Source: Pricia antarctica (GTDB taxonomy: Bacteria > Bacteroidota > Bacteroidia > Flavobacteriales > Flavobacteriaceae). From it: a DNA stretch of 64,000 nucleotides. The stretch spans positions 113,850 through 177,849 of the forward strand of contig DRGL01000036.1 of assembly GCA_011050085.1 (NCBI GenBank). The letters run 5' to 3'. Below, in pieces: positions 36,308 to 44,298 of this stretch (the first letter of the stretch is position 1; each line of letters opens with the position of its first letter). A program made the position numbers and the translations under genes. The notes under the pieces were generated by a model that saw only the letters and a program-made list of their open reading frames with translations, was not told where the DNA came from and ran no database searches.

Positions 36308-37573
36308 ATGATACAGATCATTGAGCGCTTCCTGAAATACGTACAAATCGACACCCAGAGCGATCCAAAATCAAAGACTACGCCCAGTACCGAAAAACAA
36401 TGGTTATTTGCAGAAGAACTCGTTGAAGAATTGAAAGAAATTGGACTCGAGGAAATCACCATTGATGACAATGCGTATGTCATGGCCACCTTACCTAGCA
36501 ATATTGAAGAAGAGGTGCCGATTATCGGATTCATATCCCACTTCGATACCAGTCCCGATTTTACCGGAACGGATGTTAATCCTCAAATTATTGAAAATTA
36601 CGACGGTAAGGATATTGTTCTAAATGCACTGGACAACATTGTACTTTCACCTGATTATTTTGAAGATTTACGACAGTATATAGGTCAGACCTTAATTACG
36701 ACCGATGGCACTACCTTACTGGGTGCTGATGATAAAGCGGGCATTACCGAAATCGTAACCGCAATGGAATATCTTATCGATCACCCTGAAATCAAGCATG
36801 GTAAAATACGCATAGGCTTTACCCCAGATGAGGAAATAGGACGTGGCGCACACCTTTTCGACGTCGATAAGTTTGGAGCGGATTGGGCTTATACCCTTGA
36901 TGGAAGCCAAATTGGTGAACTCGAATACGAAAATTTTAATGCTGCAAGTGCGAAGGTGACCATTTCCGGAAAAAGTGTTCACCCAGGGTACGCCAAAAAT
37001 AAAATGGTCAACGCCATAAGTATTGCCACATCCTTTCTGGAAATATTACCTCCAGAAGAAACACCGCAACGCACTTCGGGCAGGGAAGGTTTTTTTCATG
37101 TGCACCATCTCAAGGGCGAAATCGAACATGCTGAATTTGAATTGATCGTACGTGACCATGATCAAGAACTATTCGAAAAACGCAAAGAATTACTTCAGGA
37201 TATCACGGCAAACCTCAACCGCATTCACGGCGATTGTATTAGCTTGGAGATAAAAGACCAATATTATAACATGAGGGAAAAGGTTGAACCTGTTATGTAT
37301 ATCGTAGATTTTGCCAAAGCCGCGATGGAGGCCGTCGGAGTTACTCCAATTATCAAACCGATACGCGGTGGCACAGATGGTTCGCAGCTCAGTTATATGG
37401 GGTTACCGTGCCCCAACATTTTCGCTGGCGGTCATAATTTTCATGGGAAATATGAGTATGTTCCCGTTGAAAGCATGCAGAAAGCAGTCGAGGTTATTGT
37501 GAAAATCTGCGAAATTGTTGGTGAAAAGTTTGATGGCGCAGATATAATGGAAGAGAACAACGACGATTTATAA
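36308..37573 (+). CDS. pepT: Peptidase T (tripeptide aminopeptidase)
   Basis: 421 aa from ATG at 36308 ([20 protein letters not shown]), which is the usual PepT start; a 20-codon upstream extension from 36248 is not like the family. M20-type zinc ligands are present: His/Asp in [11 protein letters not shown], bridging Asp in [10 protein letters not shown], catalytic Glu pair in [11 protein letters not shown], Asp in [19 protein letters not shown], and the final His in [14 protein letters not shown]. The dimerisation domain contains [13 protein letters not shown]. It releases N-terminal residues from tripeptides in the cytoplasm. It is divergent from the large TonB receptor gene. Confidence 0.95.
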   Translation: MIQIIERFLKYVQIDTQSDPKSKTTPSTEKQWLFAEELVEELKEIGLEEITIDDNAYVMATLPSNIEEEVPIIGFISHFDTSPDFTGTDVNPQIIENYDGKDIVLNALDNIVLSPDYFEDLRQYIGQTLITTDGTTLLGADDKAGITEIVTAMEYLIDHPEIKHGKIRIGFTPDEEIGRGAHLFDVDKFGADWAYTLDGSQIGELEYENFNAASAKVTISGKSVHPGYAKNKMVNAISIATSFLEILPPEETPQRTSGREGFFHVHHLKGEIEHAEFELIVRDHDQELFEKRKELLQDITANLNRIHGDCISLEIKDQYYNMREKVEPVMYIVDFAKAAMEAVGVTPIIKPIRGGTDGSQLSYMGLPCPNIFAGGHNFHGKYEYVPVESMQKAVEVIVKICEIVGEKFDGADIMEENNDDL

Positions 37574-37966
37574 AAATATCACCCATTTTAAATGTAAGGA
37601 TAGTAACGGTATTGGTTAGATAATGACCATCTTTTACAAAAAGGTATTGGGTACTGCGCGATTTGGCCAACTACAAATACGCCAAAAAAAACCGTACGTA
37701 GAGCTCACTTTTCTATTTGCTTAATAAATAAAAAGTTTTTGGTTTCAGGACTTAAAAAACAGTTCTCGGTAGCATTTCTCAAGGCGAGTTTCTTAAAACC
37801 AAAAGGTGTTTTTGAAAACCCAATATGGTAAAACCATGATGATGAAACATTTCTAATTCAAAATCCAACCACGGAGTCGAAAACTTTAAAAGTTTTCTTC
37901 TAAATCCGGGTCTTTTTAAAAAAAGTGAAGGTATTTCAGTGCTTCTAAAAACGAAAGGCTGAAACT
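37574..37966. other. Intergenic region with a possible minus-strand gene remnant
   Basis: About 390 bp between convergent pepT and the Gfo/Idh/MocA gene. On the minus strand, 37857-37705 is open for 50 codons without a start and reads like a protein end (FGFKKLALRNATENCFLSP, then ETKNFLFIK). A second frame overlaps it. This may be a decayed gene tail; no family was recognised. Confidence 0.4.
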
Positions 37967-39316
37967 TTATAACATAGGTAGCTTCCACCCGTTTTGATAA
38001 TTCGCCTTCAGGTATTGATTGGCTTCTTTTTGCTTGAACTCCCTTGCAGTTTCATCCCAGTAGATACGATTACCGGTTTTAAAGGCGGCGTTGCCCATAT
38101 GGGAAACTACAGCGGCGTCATATCCTACTTTGATAGGAGCATTAAGCATTGAAGCATCCCTACTTTTTACCGCCTCTATAAAATTAACCGTGTGTAAATC
38201 GAGCCCACTTTCACCCCCTGTACCATGCGATTGCGCTTTCATTTTAGGGATTCCCTCTTTGCCCCAACCTTGAAACTCCTCCTCGGGAATAATTTCCCAA
38301 CCATTTCTATCTACGACCAAGGTACCTGTATTACCAATAAAGGCAACTCCATGGTTCCTACCATAGTTACCGCCATCGATTCCTGTGGCATGCTCCCATA
38401 AAATTGAGAACTTGTCGTACTCATAAACAGTTTGCAAGGTATCCGGGGTTTCGGAAGCATCATCGGGATAAGCGAATTTACCACCTAGGGCCATTACGGA
38501 TTTAGGAGTGCCAGCCTTCATTCCATACAGCGCATAATCCAACATATGAACGCCCCAGTCGGTCATGAGACCACCGGCATAATCCCAGAACCATCGGAAA
38601 TTAAAGTGAAAGCGGTTGGCGTTAAAGGGTCTTTCTGGAGCCGGCCCTAACCACATTTTATAGTTCACTCCCTCTGGTGCTGTGGTATCGGGCATTACGG
38701 GTACGGGCTTCATCCAACCTTGATAGGCCCAAGCCTTGGCCAAACGTATATTCCCTAATTTTCCGGAATGCACAAAATCGATGGCATCTACGAAATGCGG
38801 CTGGCTCCGCTGCCATTGTCCGACCTGTACCATTCTATCACTAGAATTTACATAGTTTAGCATGATATCGGATTCCTGAATGGAATTGGCGATTGGCTTT
38901 TCACAGTATGCGTCTTTTCCAGCTTGCAAAGCATCGGTTAGCATCAAACAATGCCAATGATCCGGGGTACCGATGATGACGACATCTATGTCTTTATTTT
39001 CCAATAATTTCCGATAGTCTCGATACCACATCGGTTTTTTTATACCAGCCTTTTCAAGGTCTGCAGTACGCGCTTTCAATACGTTTTCGTCGACATCGCA
39101 CAATGCAATCACATTGGTCTGGCTGATTTTCAACATAGAACTGAGATCACTAAAACCCATACCATTGCAACCAATAAGTCCAATGTTGATTTGGTCATTG
39201 GCACCTACCGGTTTACGCATAGTGGCTAGAAGTTCCATCGGAAATAGGAATGCCGCACTGGAGCCTGCGAAGGCCAATGAACTTTTCTTAATGAAATCTC
39301 TTCTGTTCTGATACAT
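37967..39316 (-). CDS. Tat-exported Gfo/Idh/MocA-family oxidoreductase
   Basis: 449 aa from ATG at 39316 (MYQNRRDFIKKSSLAFAGSS). The RRDFIKKSSLAFAG sequence is a twin-arginine signal, so the protein is exported folded with its cofactor. The NAD(P)-binding fold shows INIGLIGCNGMGFSDL, VIALCDVDENVLKARTADL, VDVVIIGTPDHWHCLM and the conserved EKP motif in AYCEKPIANSIQES. The C-terminal half is the substrate-binding domain with WDYAGGLMTDWGVHMLDYALYG. Exported members usually act on sugars or sugar alcohols from polysaccharides; the substrate here is unknown. No sugar-utilisation genes adjoin it. Confidence 0.88.
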   Translation of the reverse strand: MYQNRRDFIKKSSLAFAGSSAAFLFPMELLATMRKPVGANDQINIGLIGCNGMGFSDLSSMLKISQTNVIALCDVDENVLKARTADLEKAGIKKPMWYRDYRKLLENKDIDVVIIGTPDHWHCLMLTDALQAGKDAYCEKPIANSIQESDIMLNYVNSSDRMVQVGQWQRSQPHFVDAIDFVHSGKLGNIRLAKAWAYQGWMKPVPVMPDTTAPEGVNYKMWLGPAPERPFNANRFHFNFRWFWDYAGGLMTDWGVHMLDYALYGMKAGTPKSVMALGGKFAYPDDASETPDTLQTVYEYDKFSILWEHATGIDGGNYGRNHGVAFIGNTGTLVVDRNGWEIIPEEEFQGWGKEGIPKMKAQSHGTGGESGLDLHTVNFIEAVKSRDASMLNAPIKVGYDAAVVSHMGNAAFKTGNRIYWDETAREFKQKEANQYLKANYQNGWKLPML

Positions 39317-39600
39317 ACAATGGTTCTTTAGTTGAATGAACAAGTTAGTAATTTCAATGGGATTACATTTTGGGAATTGGTTTTTTTTGTTTCACCCATA
39401 ATTAATCCAAGCGACTCAAAGCGAAAGGTCGACTTGCTAGCAATGCATATGCTTGCATCATAGGTTCTCTTATGAAAATAGCATAAGATTTAAGCAATTT
39501 TACGCATCAATCTCCACCTGTACTTGCTTAATCTAATTAATGACAAACAGCGACCGGAAATAAGACGTGAAAAAATCGTAATACCTGACAGTACAAAGCA
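39317..39600. other. Intergenic region before the yajC terminator
   Basis: About 285 bp (335 bp including the terminator) with no recognised gene. It should hold the promoter of the Gfo/Idh/MocA gene. Confidence 0.5.
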
Positions 39601-39634
39601 AAAAAAGCACCGATCTATAAATCGGTGCTTTTTT
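39601..39634 (-). terminator. Bidirectional intrinsic terminator after yajC
   Basis: A perfect stem, AAAAAAGCACCGAT (39601-39614) with ATCGGTGCTTTTTT (39621-39634), encloses a 6-nt loop. Both strands end in T tracts. It is 19 bp past the yajC stop codon and may also protect from read-through in the other direction. Confidence 0.85.
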
Positions 39635-39652
39635 TAATCTGAACTTAAGATT

Positions 39653-39940
39653 TTACTTTTTCTCGGTAGGATTCAATTTTTTACTCATTTCCATAGAAAT
39701 TGCGGAACGGTCAAATTTTAATTTTCCAGCCATAGTTTCTAAAATACAGGAAAAATCACTGTCGTTCAAATCCATAACTTTCCCGTGTAATCCACTTTTT
39801 GTAATCACGCGGTCTCCTCTTTTCAATTCGCTCGCAAATTTCTTTTCATCCTTTGAACGTTTCATTTGCGGACGTATCATAAAAAAATACGCTACCACAA
39901 AAATTAAGATCATTGGTAGAAACTGTCCTATATCACCCAT
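39653..39940 (-). CDS. yajC: Preprotein translocase subunit YajC
   Basis: 95 aa, normal size. A single N-terminal transmembrane helix (FLPMILIFVVAYFFMIRPQMKRSKDEKKF) with the hallmark FMIRPQ motif is followed by a small cytoplasmic beta domain (LKRGDRVITKSGLHGKVMDL). YajC associates with SecDF in the inner membrane. It is downstream of the DUF1573 and nusB genes on the same strand, an order often seen in Bacteroidetes. A palindromic hairpin lies between it and the DUF1573 gene. Confidence 0.95.
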   Translation of the reverse strand: MGDIGQFLPMILIFVVAYFFMIRPQMKRSKDEKKFASELKRGDRVITKSGLHGKVMDLNDSDFSCILETMAGKLKFDRSAISMEMSKKLNPTEKK

Positions 39941-40025
39941 TTTAAATTTAAATTTTCTTGGTTAGTGTTTTATTCCACTCAAACGAAAGTAAATCATTTC
40001 CCTTTCGTATTGCTCAAAAGTAGTA

Positions 40026-40049
40026 AAGACCTACCAATTGGTAGGTCTT
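40026..40049. terminator. 24-bp perfect palindrome between DUF1573 gene and yajC
   Basis: Arms AAGACCTACCAA and TTGGTAGGTCTT meet without a spacer. In the minus direction it follows the DUF1573 stop codon by about 75 bp and is trailed by a weak T-rich stretch (TACTACTTTTG). It may partly terminate or process the nusB-DUF1573-yajC transcript. Confidence 0.55.
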
Positions 40050-40122
40050 ACATTGTCTTTTTTCAGAAATGTTTTAGTCAATACCTCTGCTAAAAAAACC
40101 AGCAGGGCATAAAAGCTTTAGT

Positions 40123-40590
40123 TTACGAAGTTGGACCTGCGTTCTTCGGATTTACGAAGGCTTTGATACGCAACAGCTCAGAACCTTTCTCGGTATTAGC
40201 GGTCACTGTAATCGTTTTACTTACTTGATTTTGACCAGATCCGTTAAACTTAACTACCAATTCTCCAGTTTCTCCAGGAGCGATAGGATCTTTCGGTGGG
40301 TTTGGCACCGTACAGCCACAAGAACTAGTGGCATTCGTGATTATCAATGGCGCATTACCAGTATTTGTGAATTTGAATGCTGTTTCTTGCGGAGTACCTT
40401 GTTCGATGGTTCCAAAATCATGCTCCATTTCTTCGAATTCCATAACGGGAACCTGCTTGCCAGCTTCATCACGTTGTGCGGCCTCGGCTACATTGTCAGC
40501 ATTAATTTTACTCGAGGCTTCAGCCTTATCCTTACAAGATGTAAAGGCCACGAGCGCAATTGTACTTAGTGCTAAAATTACTTTTTTCAT
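40123..40590 (-). CDS. DUF1573 lipoprotein
   Basis: 155 aa. Lipoprotein signal MKKVILALSTIALVAFTSC (Cys19), then a charged linker and a DUF1573 Ig-like domain: MEFEEMEHDFGTIEQGTPQETAFKFTNTGNAPLIITNA.SSCGCTVPNPPKDPIAPGE. The CGC motif is typical. These proteins are periplasmic or surface exposed; function is unknown. It sits between nusB (130 bp upstream) and yajC on the same strand. Confidence 0.9.
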   Translation of the reverse strand: MKKVILALSTIALVAFTSCKDKAEASSKINADNVAEAAQRDEAGKQVPVMEFEEMEHDFGTIEQGTPQETAFKFTNTGNAPLIITNATSSCGCTVPNPPKDPIAPGETGELVVKFNGSGQNQVSKTITVTANTEKGSELLRIKAFVNPKNAGPTS

Positions 40591-40720
40591 GGTTTGTACT
40601 ATTTAATTAGAATAACAAAATTAATGAATATTTTTCAACTTGTATTTCGTCGATCAAAACTTACATACAAATCCTTAACGCAATTATTCTCATTTTATTG
40701 AGTACAACAAATAGTGCATT

Positions 40721-41668
40721 TTACACAAGGCCCCTGCCAATCTTATTCAGCTTGTTTTCAGCCTTGTACTCCTTGACCAAATTGTCAAGAATGCCATTGA
40801 TAAAGATGCTGCTTTTCGGCGTGGAGTATTCCTTGGCGATTTCAAGAAATTCATTTATAGTAACTTTTTCGGGAATAGTTGGAAAGTTCAAAAGTTCGCA
40901 GATCGCCATTTTTAAGAGGATGGAATCCATATCGGCGATACGATCTTTATCCCAATTTGGCGTTTTTCCTTCGATTTCCTTTGTCCACTCAGCATCCTTC
41001 AGTAATGTTTTGGTCAAAAGTTTCTGGGCAAAATCCATATCTGCTTCATCCTTCAATAATCGGGGTAGAAAGTAGGATTCCGGTCGACTTTGACTCGCCT
41101 TTTTGAATAATTTCAATATGAAGGTATTGACGATAGGAATGTCATCTACCCAAGTCAACTTATCATCCTCAAAATAATCATAGATTTTATCATTGGGCGC
41201 TATCACATCCTTGAAAATGGAAACCAAGAAATCTTTATCCTCTTCATACGAGCTCTTATTGGAAGACATATAGCTTGAGTATTGAGGATGTCCAACGATT
41301 TCATTGTACAGTATTTTTACGTATTCATCGTTAAGATACCAATTCTTGAGCTTGCGCTTTTTAAGTTCGCCTTTTAAGGCTTCGTTGTTGACCAATTGCA
41401 ACAACAGCCTGTTATTCAAGAATTTATCTTTATCGGGATAGGTATCTGATGCGGTAGCCAAATATTTTTTCGAAGATAGTTTCATCTGATCACCGGCCCT
41501 GTGATGTATTTCAATTAGCAAACTCAATAGCAGTAGGTATAGGTTATACATACTATCGATGCTATACCGAAGAAATTTCTCCTGTTTTTCCAAAGATTCG
41601 TCCTTTGATTGGGTCAGGGCATATATACATTGCATGACCTTGATTCTGATGTGCCTTCGTGTCAACAT
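40721..41668 (-). CDS. nusB: Transcription antitermination factor NusB, N-terminally extended
   Basis: 315 aa, about twice the 140-aa size of E. coli NusB, as usual in Bacteroidetes. The N-terminus MLTRRHIRIKVMQCIYALTQS matches the RNA-binding Arg-rich start, and the C-terminal part (DRIADMDSILLKMAICELLNFPTIPEKVTINEFLEIAKEYSTPKSSIFINGILDNLV) is the typical NusB fold end. The middle 150 residues are an insertion or extension with unknown role. It binds boxA RNA with NusE during rRNA transcription. A TATTTTTG -7-like element lies on the minus strand at 41720-41713. Confidence 0.93.
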   Translation of the reverse strand: MLTRRHIRIKVMQCIYALTQSKDESLEKQEKFLRYSIDSMYNLYLLLLSLLIEIHHRAGDQMKLSSKKYLATASDTYPDKDKFLNNRLLLQLVNNEALKGELKKRKLKNWYLNDEYVKILYNEIVGHPQYSSYMSSNKSSYEEDKDFLVSIFKDVIAPNDKIYDYFEDDKLTWVDDIPIVNTFILKLFKKASQSRPESYFLPRLLKDEADMDFAQKLLTKTLLKDAEWTKEIEGKTPNWDKDRIADMDSILLKMAICELLNFPTIPEKVTINEFLEIAKEYSTPKSSIFINGILDNLVKEYKAENKLNKIGRGLV

Positions 41669-41816
41669 ACGGTAAAGAACTTTTGGAATACGTTTACTTA
41701 TTTTTCAAGCGGCAAAAATAGGAAAAGAAGTTGGTTTCCCCGCTCCGAAGTCTGGTATCTTGGTTATCTTTGCCAAGTTCAAACCGAACATCTCAACCCA
41801 AGTATCGATTATCTAC

Positions 41817-43571
41817 ATGAAGGAACTCAAACACCTCAACAAATACTTCAAAAAATATTGGAAGAAACTAGTGGTAGGCGTCGTGATAACGATTATTGCG
41901 CGAATACTGCAGTTGGTGATGCCATCTTACGTGAAAAAGTCCATTGGCGTGGTCGAACAGTTTATGGACTCCGAAATAACGCAATCAGATGCTGAGGGAT
42001 TGCTATTAAAATTCATATTGATTATTGTCGGGGCCGCTATTCTTTCAGGTTTCTTTACATTTTTGATGCGGCAAACCATCATCAACGTTTCTAGGTATGT
42101 GGAATATGACCTGAAAAACGAGGTTTTCGATCATTACCAACTCTTGAGCCTCAACTTCTACAAAAAAAACCGGACGGGGGACCTTATGAACCGGATCAGT
42201 GAAGATGTTAACCAAGTACGCCTCTACGCCGGACCTGCCTTAATGTACGGGATAAATACAGTTACGCTTTTTGTTTGCATCATCCCAATAATGTTTTATA
42301 CCGCACCCACACTGGCTGCATATACCCTGATTCCCCTACCCATATTATCCGTGCTAATATATTATATCAGTAGGGTGATTCATAAGCGAAGTACGGTAGT
42401 TCAACAGTTTCTATCCACTTTATCAACCTTTACACAAGAGGTTTTTTCAGGGGTATCGGTTATCAAAGCCTATGCATTAGAGCCAAAAATCAACAGCGAA
42501 TTGGGAGCCCTTGCACTCGAGGGAAAGAACAAAAGTATGGATTTGGCCAAGGTCGATGCCTGGTTTTTCCCATTGATGGTATTACTTATTGGTATAAGCA
42601 ATCTTTTTGTGATTTACATTGGAGGCAAGCAATATATAGACGGTGAAATCGAAGGGGTCGGAGTTATCGCAGAGTTTATTCTCTATGTAAATATGCTTAC
42701 CTGGCCAGTCGCCATCATTGGATGGTTGACCTCAATTGTACAGAGGGCTGAAGCCTCTCAGAAGCGAATAAATGAATTCTTATTAGAAACTCCAGATATT
42801 GTAAATACAGTTCACGAGCCAACCCCTATTCAAGGCAAAATCGAGTTTAAAGATGTAACTTTTACCTATGAGGATACCGAAATAACTGCCCTGAGAAACA
42901 TTTCTTTTACCATTGACGCCGGAGAGACCGTTGCGATTCTTGGGAAAACCGGTTCGGGCAAATCGACCATATTGGATTTGGTTGCGCGGCTGTACGATGT
43001 GACTTCCGGTGAAATATTGATAGATGACGTACCTATTAAAAAATTGAATATAGATAGTTTACGCCAAGGGGTAGGTGCGGTACCGCAAGATGCCTTCCTA
43101 TTCTCAGATTCGATTCAGAACAACATAAAATTCGGAAAAGAAGATGCTACCCAAGAAGAAGTCGTAAAAGCTGCCAAAGAAGCCGTAGTACACCAGAACA
43201 TAGAAGGTTTTTCTAAAGGATATGAAACGGTGCTAGGTGAAAGGGGCATAACTTTAAGTGGCGGTCAAAAACAACGGGTGTCTATTGCGCGCGCCTTGTT
43301 AAAAGCCCCGCAAGTCTATCTTTTCGATGATTGCCTCTCGGCAGTGGATACTGAAACGGAGGAAGAAATTCTAAGTAATCTTAAGAAGGCCTCCGATAGC
43401 AAGACCACATTAATCGTTAGCCATAGGGTGTCATCGGCTAAGAATGCCGACAAGGTATTGGTGCTTCAAGACGGTGAACTTTTGCAACAAGGCAACCACG
43501 AACAGCTGAACTCCCAAGATGGCTACTACAAAGAACTATACATAACGCAATTATCGGAGAACGAATCCTAA
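41817..43571 (+). CDS. ABC exporter half-transporter (permease-ATPase fusion)
   Basis: 584 aa from ATG at 41817 (MKELKHLNKYFKKYWKKL); a longer reading from 41760 adds unlikely residues. Six membrane helices (residues about 20-310) are followed by an ATPase domain: Walker A GKTGSGKST, Q-loop GAVPQDAFLFSD, signature LSGGQKQRVSIARALL, Walker B YLFDDCLSAVD. The residue after the Walker B aspartate is Asp rather than the catalytic Glu, as in the degenerate site of heterodimeric exporters such as TM287/288 or YheIH. A partner half-transporter would be expected but is not adjacent. TATCTTTG at 41765-41772 resembles a -7 element. Substrate unknown, multidrug or lipid being common. Confidence 0.9.
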   Translation: MKELKHLNKYFKKYWKKLVVGVVITIIARILQLVMPSYVKKSIGVVEQFMDSEITQSDAEGLLLKFILIIVGAAILSGFFTFLMRQTIINVSRYVEYDLKNEVFDHYQLLSLNFYKKNRTGDLMNRISEDVNQVRLYAGPALMYGINTVTLFVCIIPIMFYTAPTLAAYTLIPLPILSVLIYYISRVIHKRSTVVQQFLSTLSTFTQEVFSGVSVIKAYALEPKINSELGALALEGKNKSMDLAKVDAWFFPLMVLLIGISNLFVIYIGGKQYIDGEIEGVGVIAEFILYVNMLTWPVAIIGWLTSIVQRAEASQKRINEFLLETPDIVNTVHEPTPIQGKIEFKDVTFTYEDTEITALRNISFTIDAGETVAILGKTGSGKSTILDLVARLYDVTSGEILIDDVPIKKLNIDSLRQGVGAVPQDAFLFSDSIQNNIKFGKEDATQEEVVKAAKEAVVHQNIEGFSKGYETVLGERGITLSGGQKQRVSIARALLKAPQVYLFDDCLSAVDTETEEEILSNLKKASDSKTTLIVSHRVSSAKNADKVLVLQDGELLQQGNHEQLNSQDGYYKELYITQLSENES

Positions 43572-43675
43572 AATTCGAGAGCATTACTATTAAAGAAAAT
43601 CAGAAAATTGTTGTCGTATTGGGTTTTTTTTTTCACTTTTGGCTAAATATCAACCACTAAGAAGCTAGAAGACAG

Positions 43676-44053
43676 ATGGAAGCGAAAAATTCAAATGACC
43701 AAGAGGAGATTCACTCCAAAGTAATGCGTGCGGGCAGAAGAACCTACTTTTTTGACGTTCGGAGTACCAAAGCCGGCGATTATTATCTCACTATTACAGA
43801 AAGTAAGAAGTTCACTCACGATGATGGCTCTTTTCACTACAAAAAGCATAAAATATATTTATATAAGGAGGATTTTGATGGCTTTCGGGAAAATATCGAA
43901 GAAATGATGGACTTTATCATTGACGAAAAGGGATCGGAAGTTATCTCGGAGCGGCATCAAAAGGATTTCAAAAAAGAAGAGGTAGAGTCCAGCGTAAATG
44001 GGGAGGCCAAGTCTACCGATAGTTTTACGGATGTCAGCTTTGATGATATTTAA
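43676..44053 (+). CDS. DUF3276 (PUR-alpha-like) nucleic-acid-binding protein
   Basis: 125 aa. The core (about residues 12-90: HSKVMRAGRRTYFFDVRSTKAGDYYLTITESKKFTHDDGSFHYKKHKIYLYKEDFDGF) matches the DUF3276 family, whose structure is a PUR repeat related to eukaryotic Pur-alpha that binds single-stranded DNA or RNA. An acidic Ser/Lys-rich tail follows. It is 104 bp downstream of the ABC exporter and probably a separate or loosely linked unit. Cytoplasmic; a regulator of nucleic acids is inferred from the fold. Confidence 0.88.
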   Translation: MEAKNSNDQEEIHSKVMRAGRRTYFFDVRSTKAGDYYLTITESKKFTHDDGSFHYKKHKIYLYKEDFDGFRENIEEMMDFIIDEKGSEVISERHQKDFKKEEVESSVNGEAKSTDSFTDVSFDDI

Positions 44054-44194
44054 AAATTAATTGTCACATTTATCTCAGCACAATGGTTCAGCTTAATTAG
44101 GTCAAGGTGCAGCTGAAGGTACTAAGTCACATGTATTGAGATTTTTGACAGATATCGGTTTTAAAAAACCTTTTGAACATATGATTTAGAGGAT

Positions 44195-44222
44195 AGGCCC
44201 AAATAGGGCCTTTTTTATTTTT
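44195..44222 (+). terminator. Intrinsic terminator after DUF3276 gene
   Basis: AGGCCC / GGGCCT 6-bp stem with a 5-nt loop AAATA, followed by TTTTTATTTTT. It lies about 140 bp after the stop codon. Confidence 0.7.
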
Positions 44223-44237
44223 ACAAACCGAATCATC

Positions 44238-44268
44238 TTGACATACAATTTAGGATTAGCTACTTTTA
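44238..44268 (+). promoter_or_regulatory. Bacteroidetes-type promoter of the M14 peptidase gene
   Basis: TTG (44238-44240), a 20-nt spacer, and TACTTTTA (44261-44268) match the TTG-N20-TAnnTTTG consensus apart from the last base. Transcription would start about 24 nt before the ATG at 44299. Confidence 0.5.
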
Positions 44269-44298
44269 TATCCATTGACCGGACCAAAGCGATACTTT

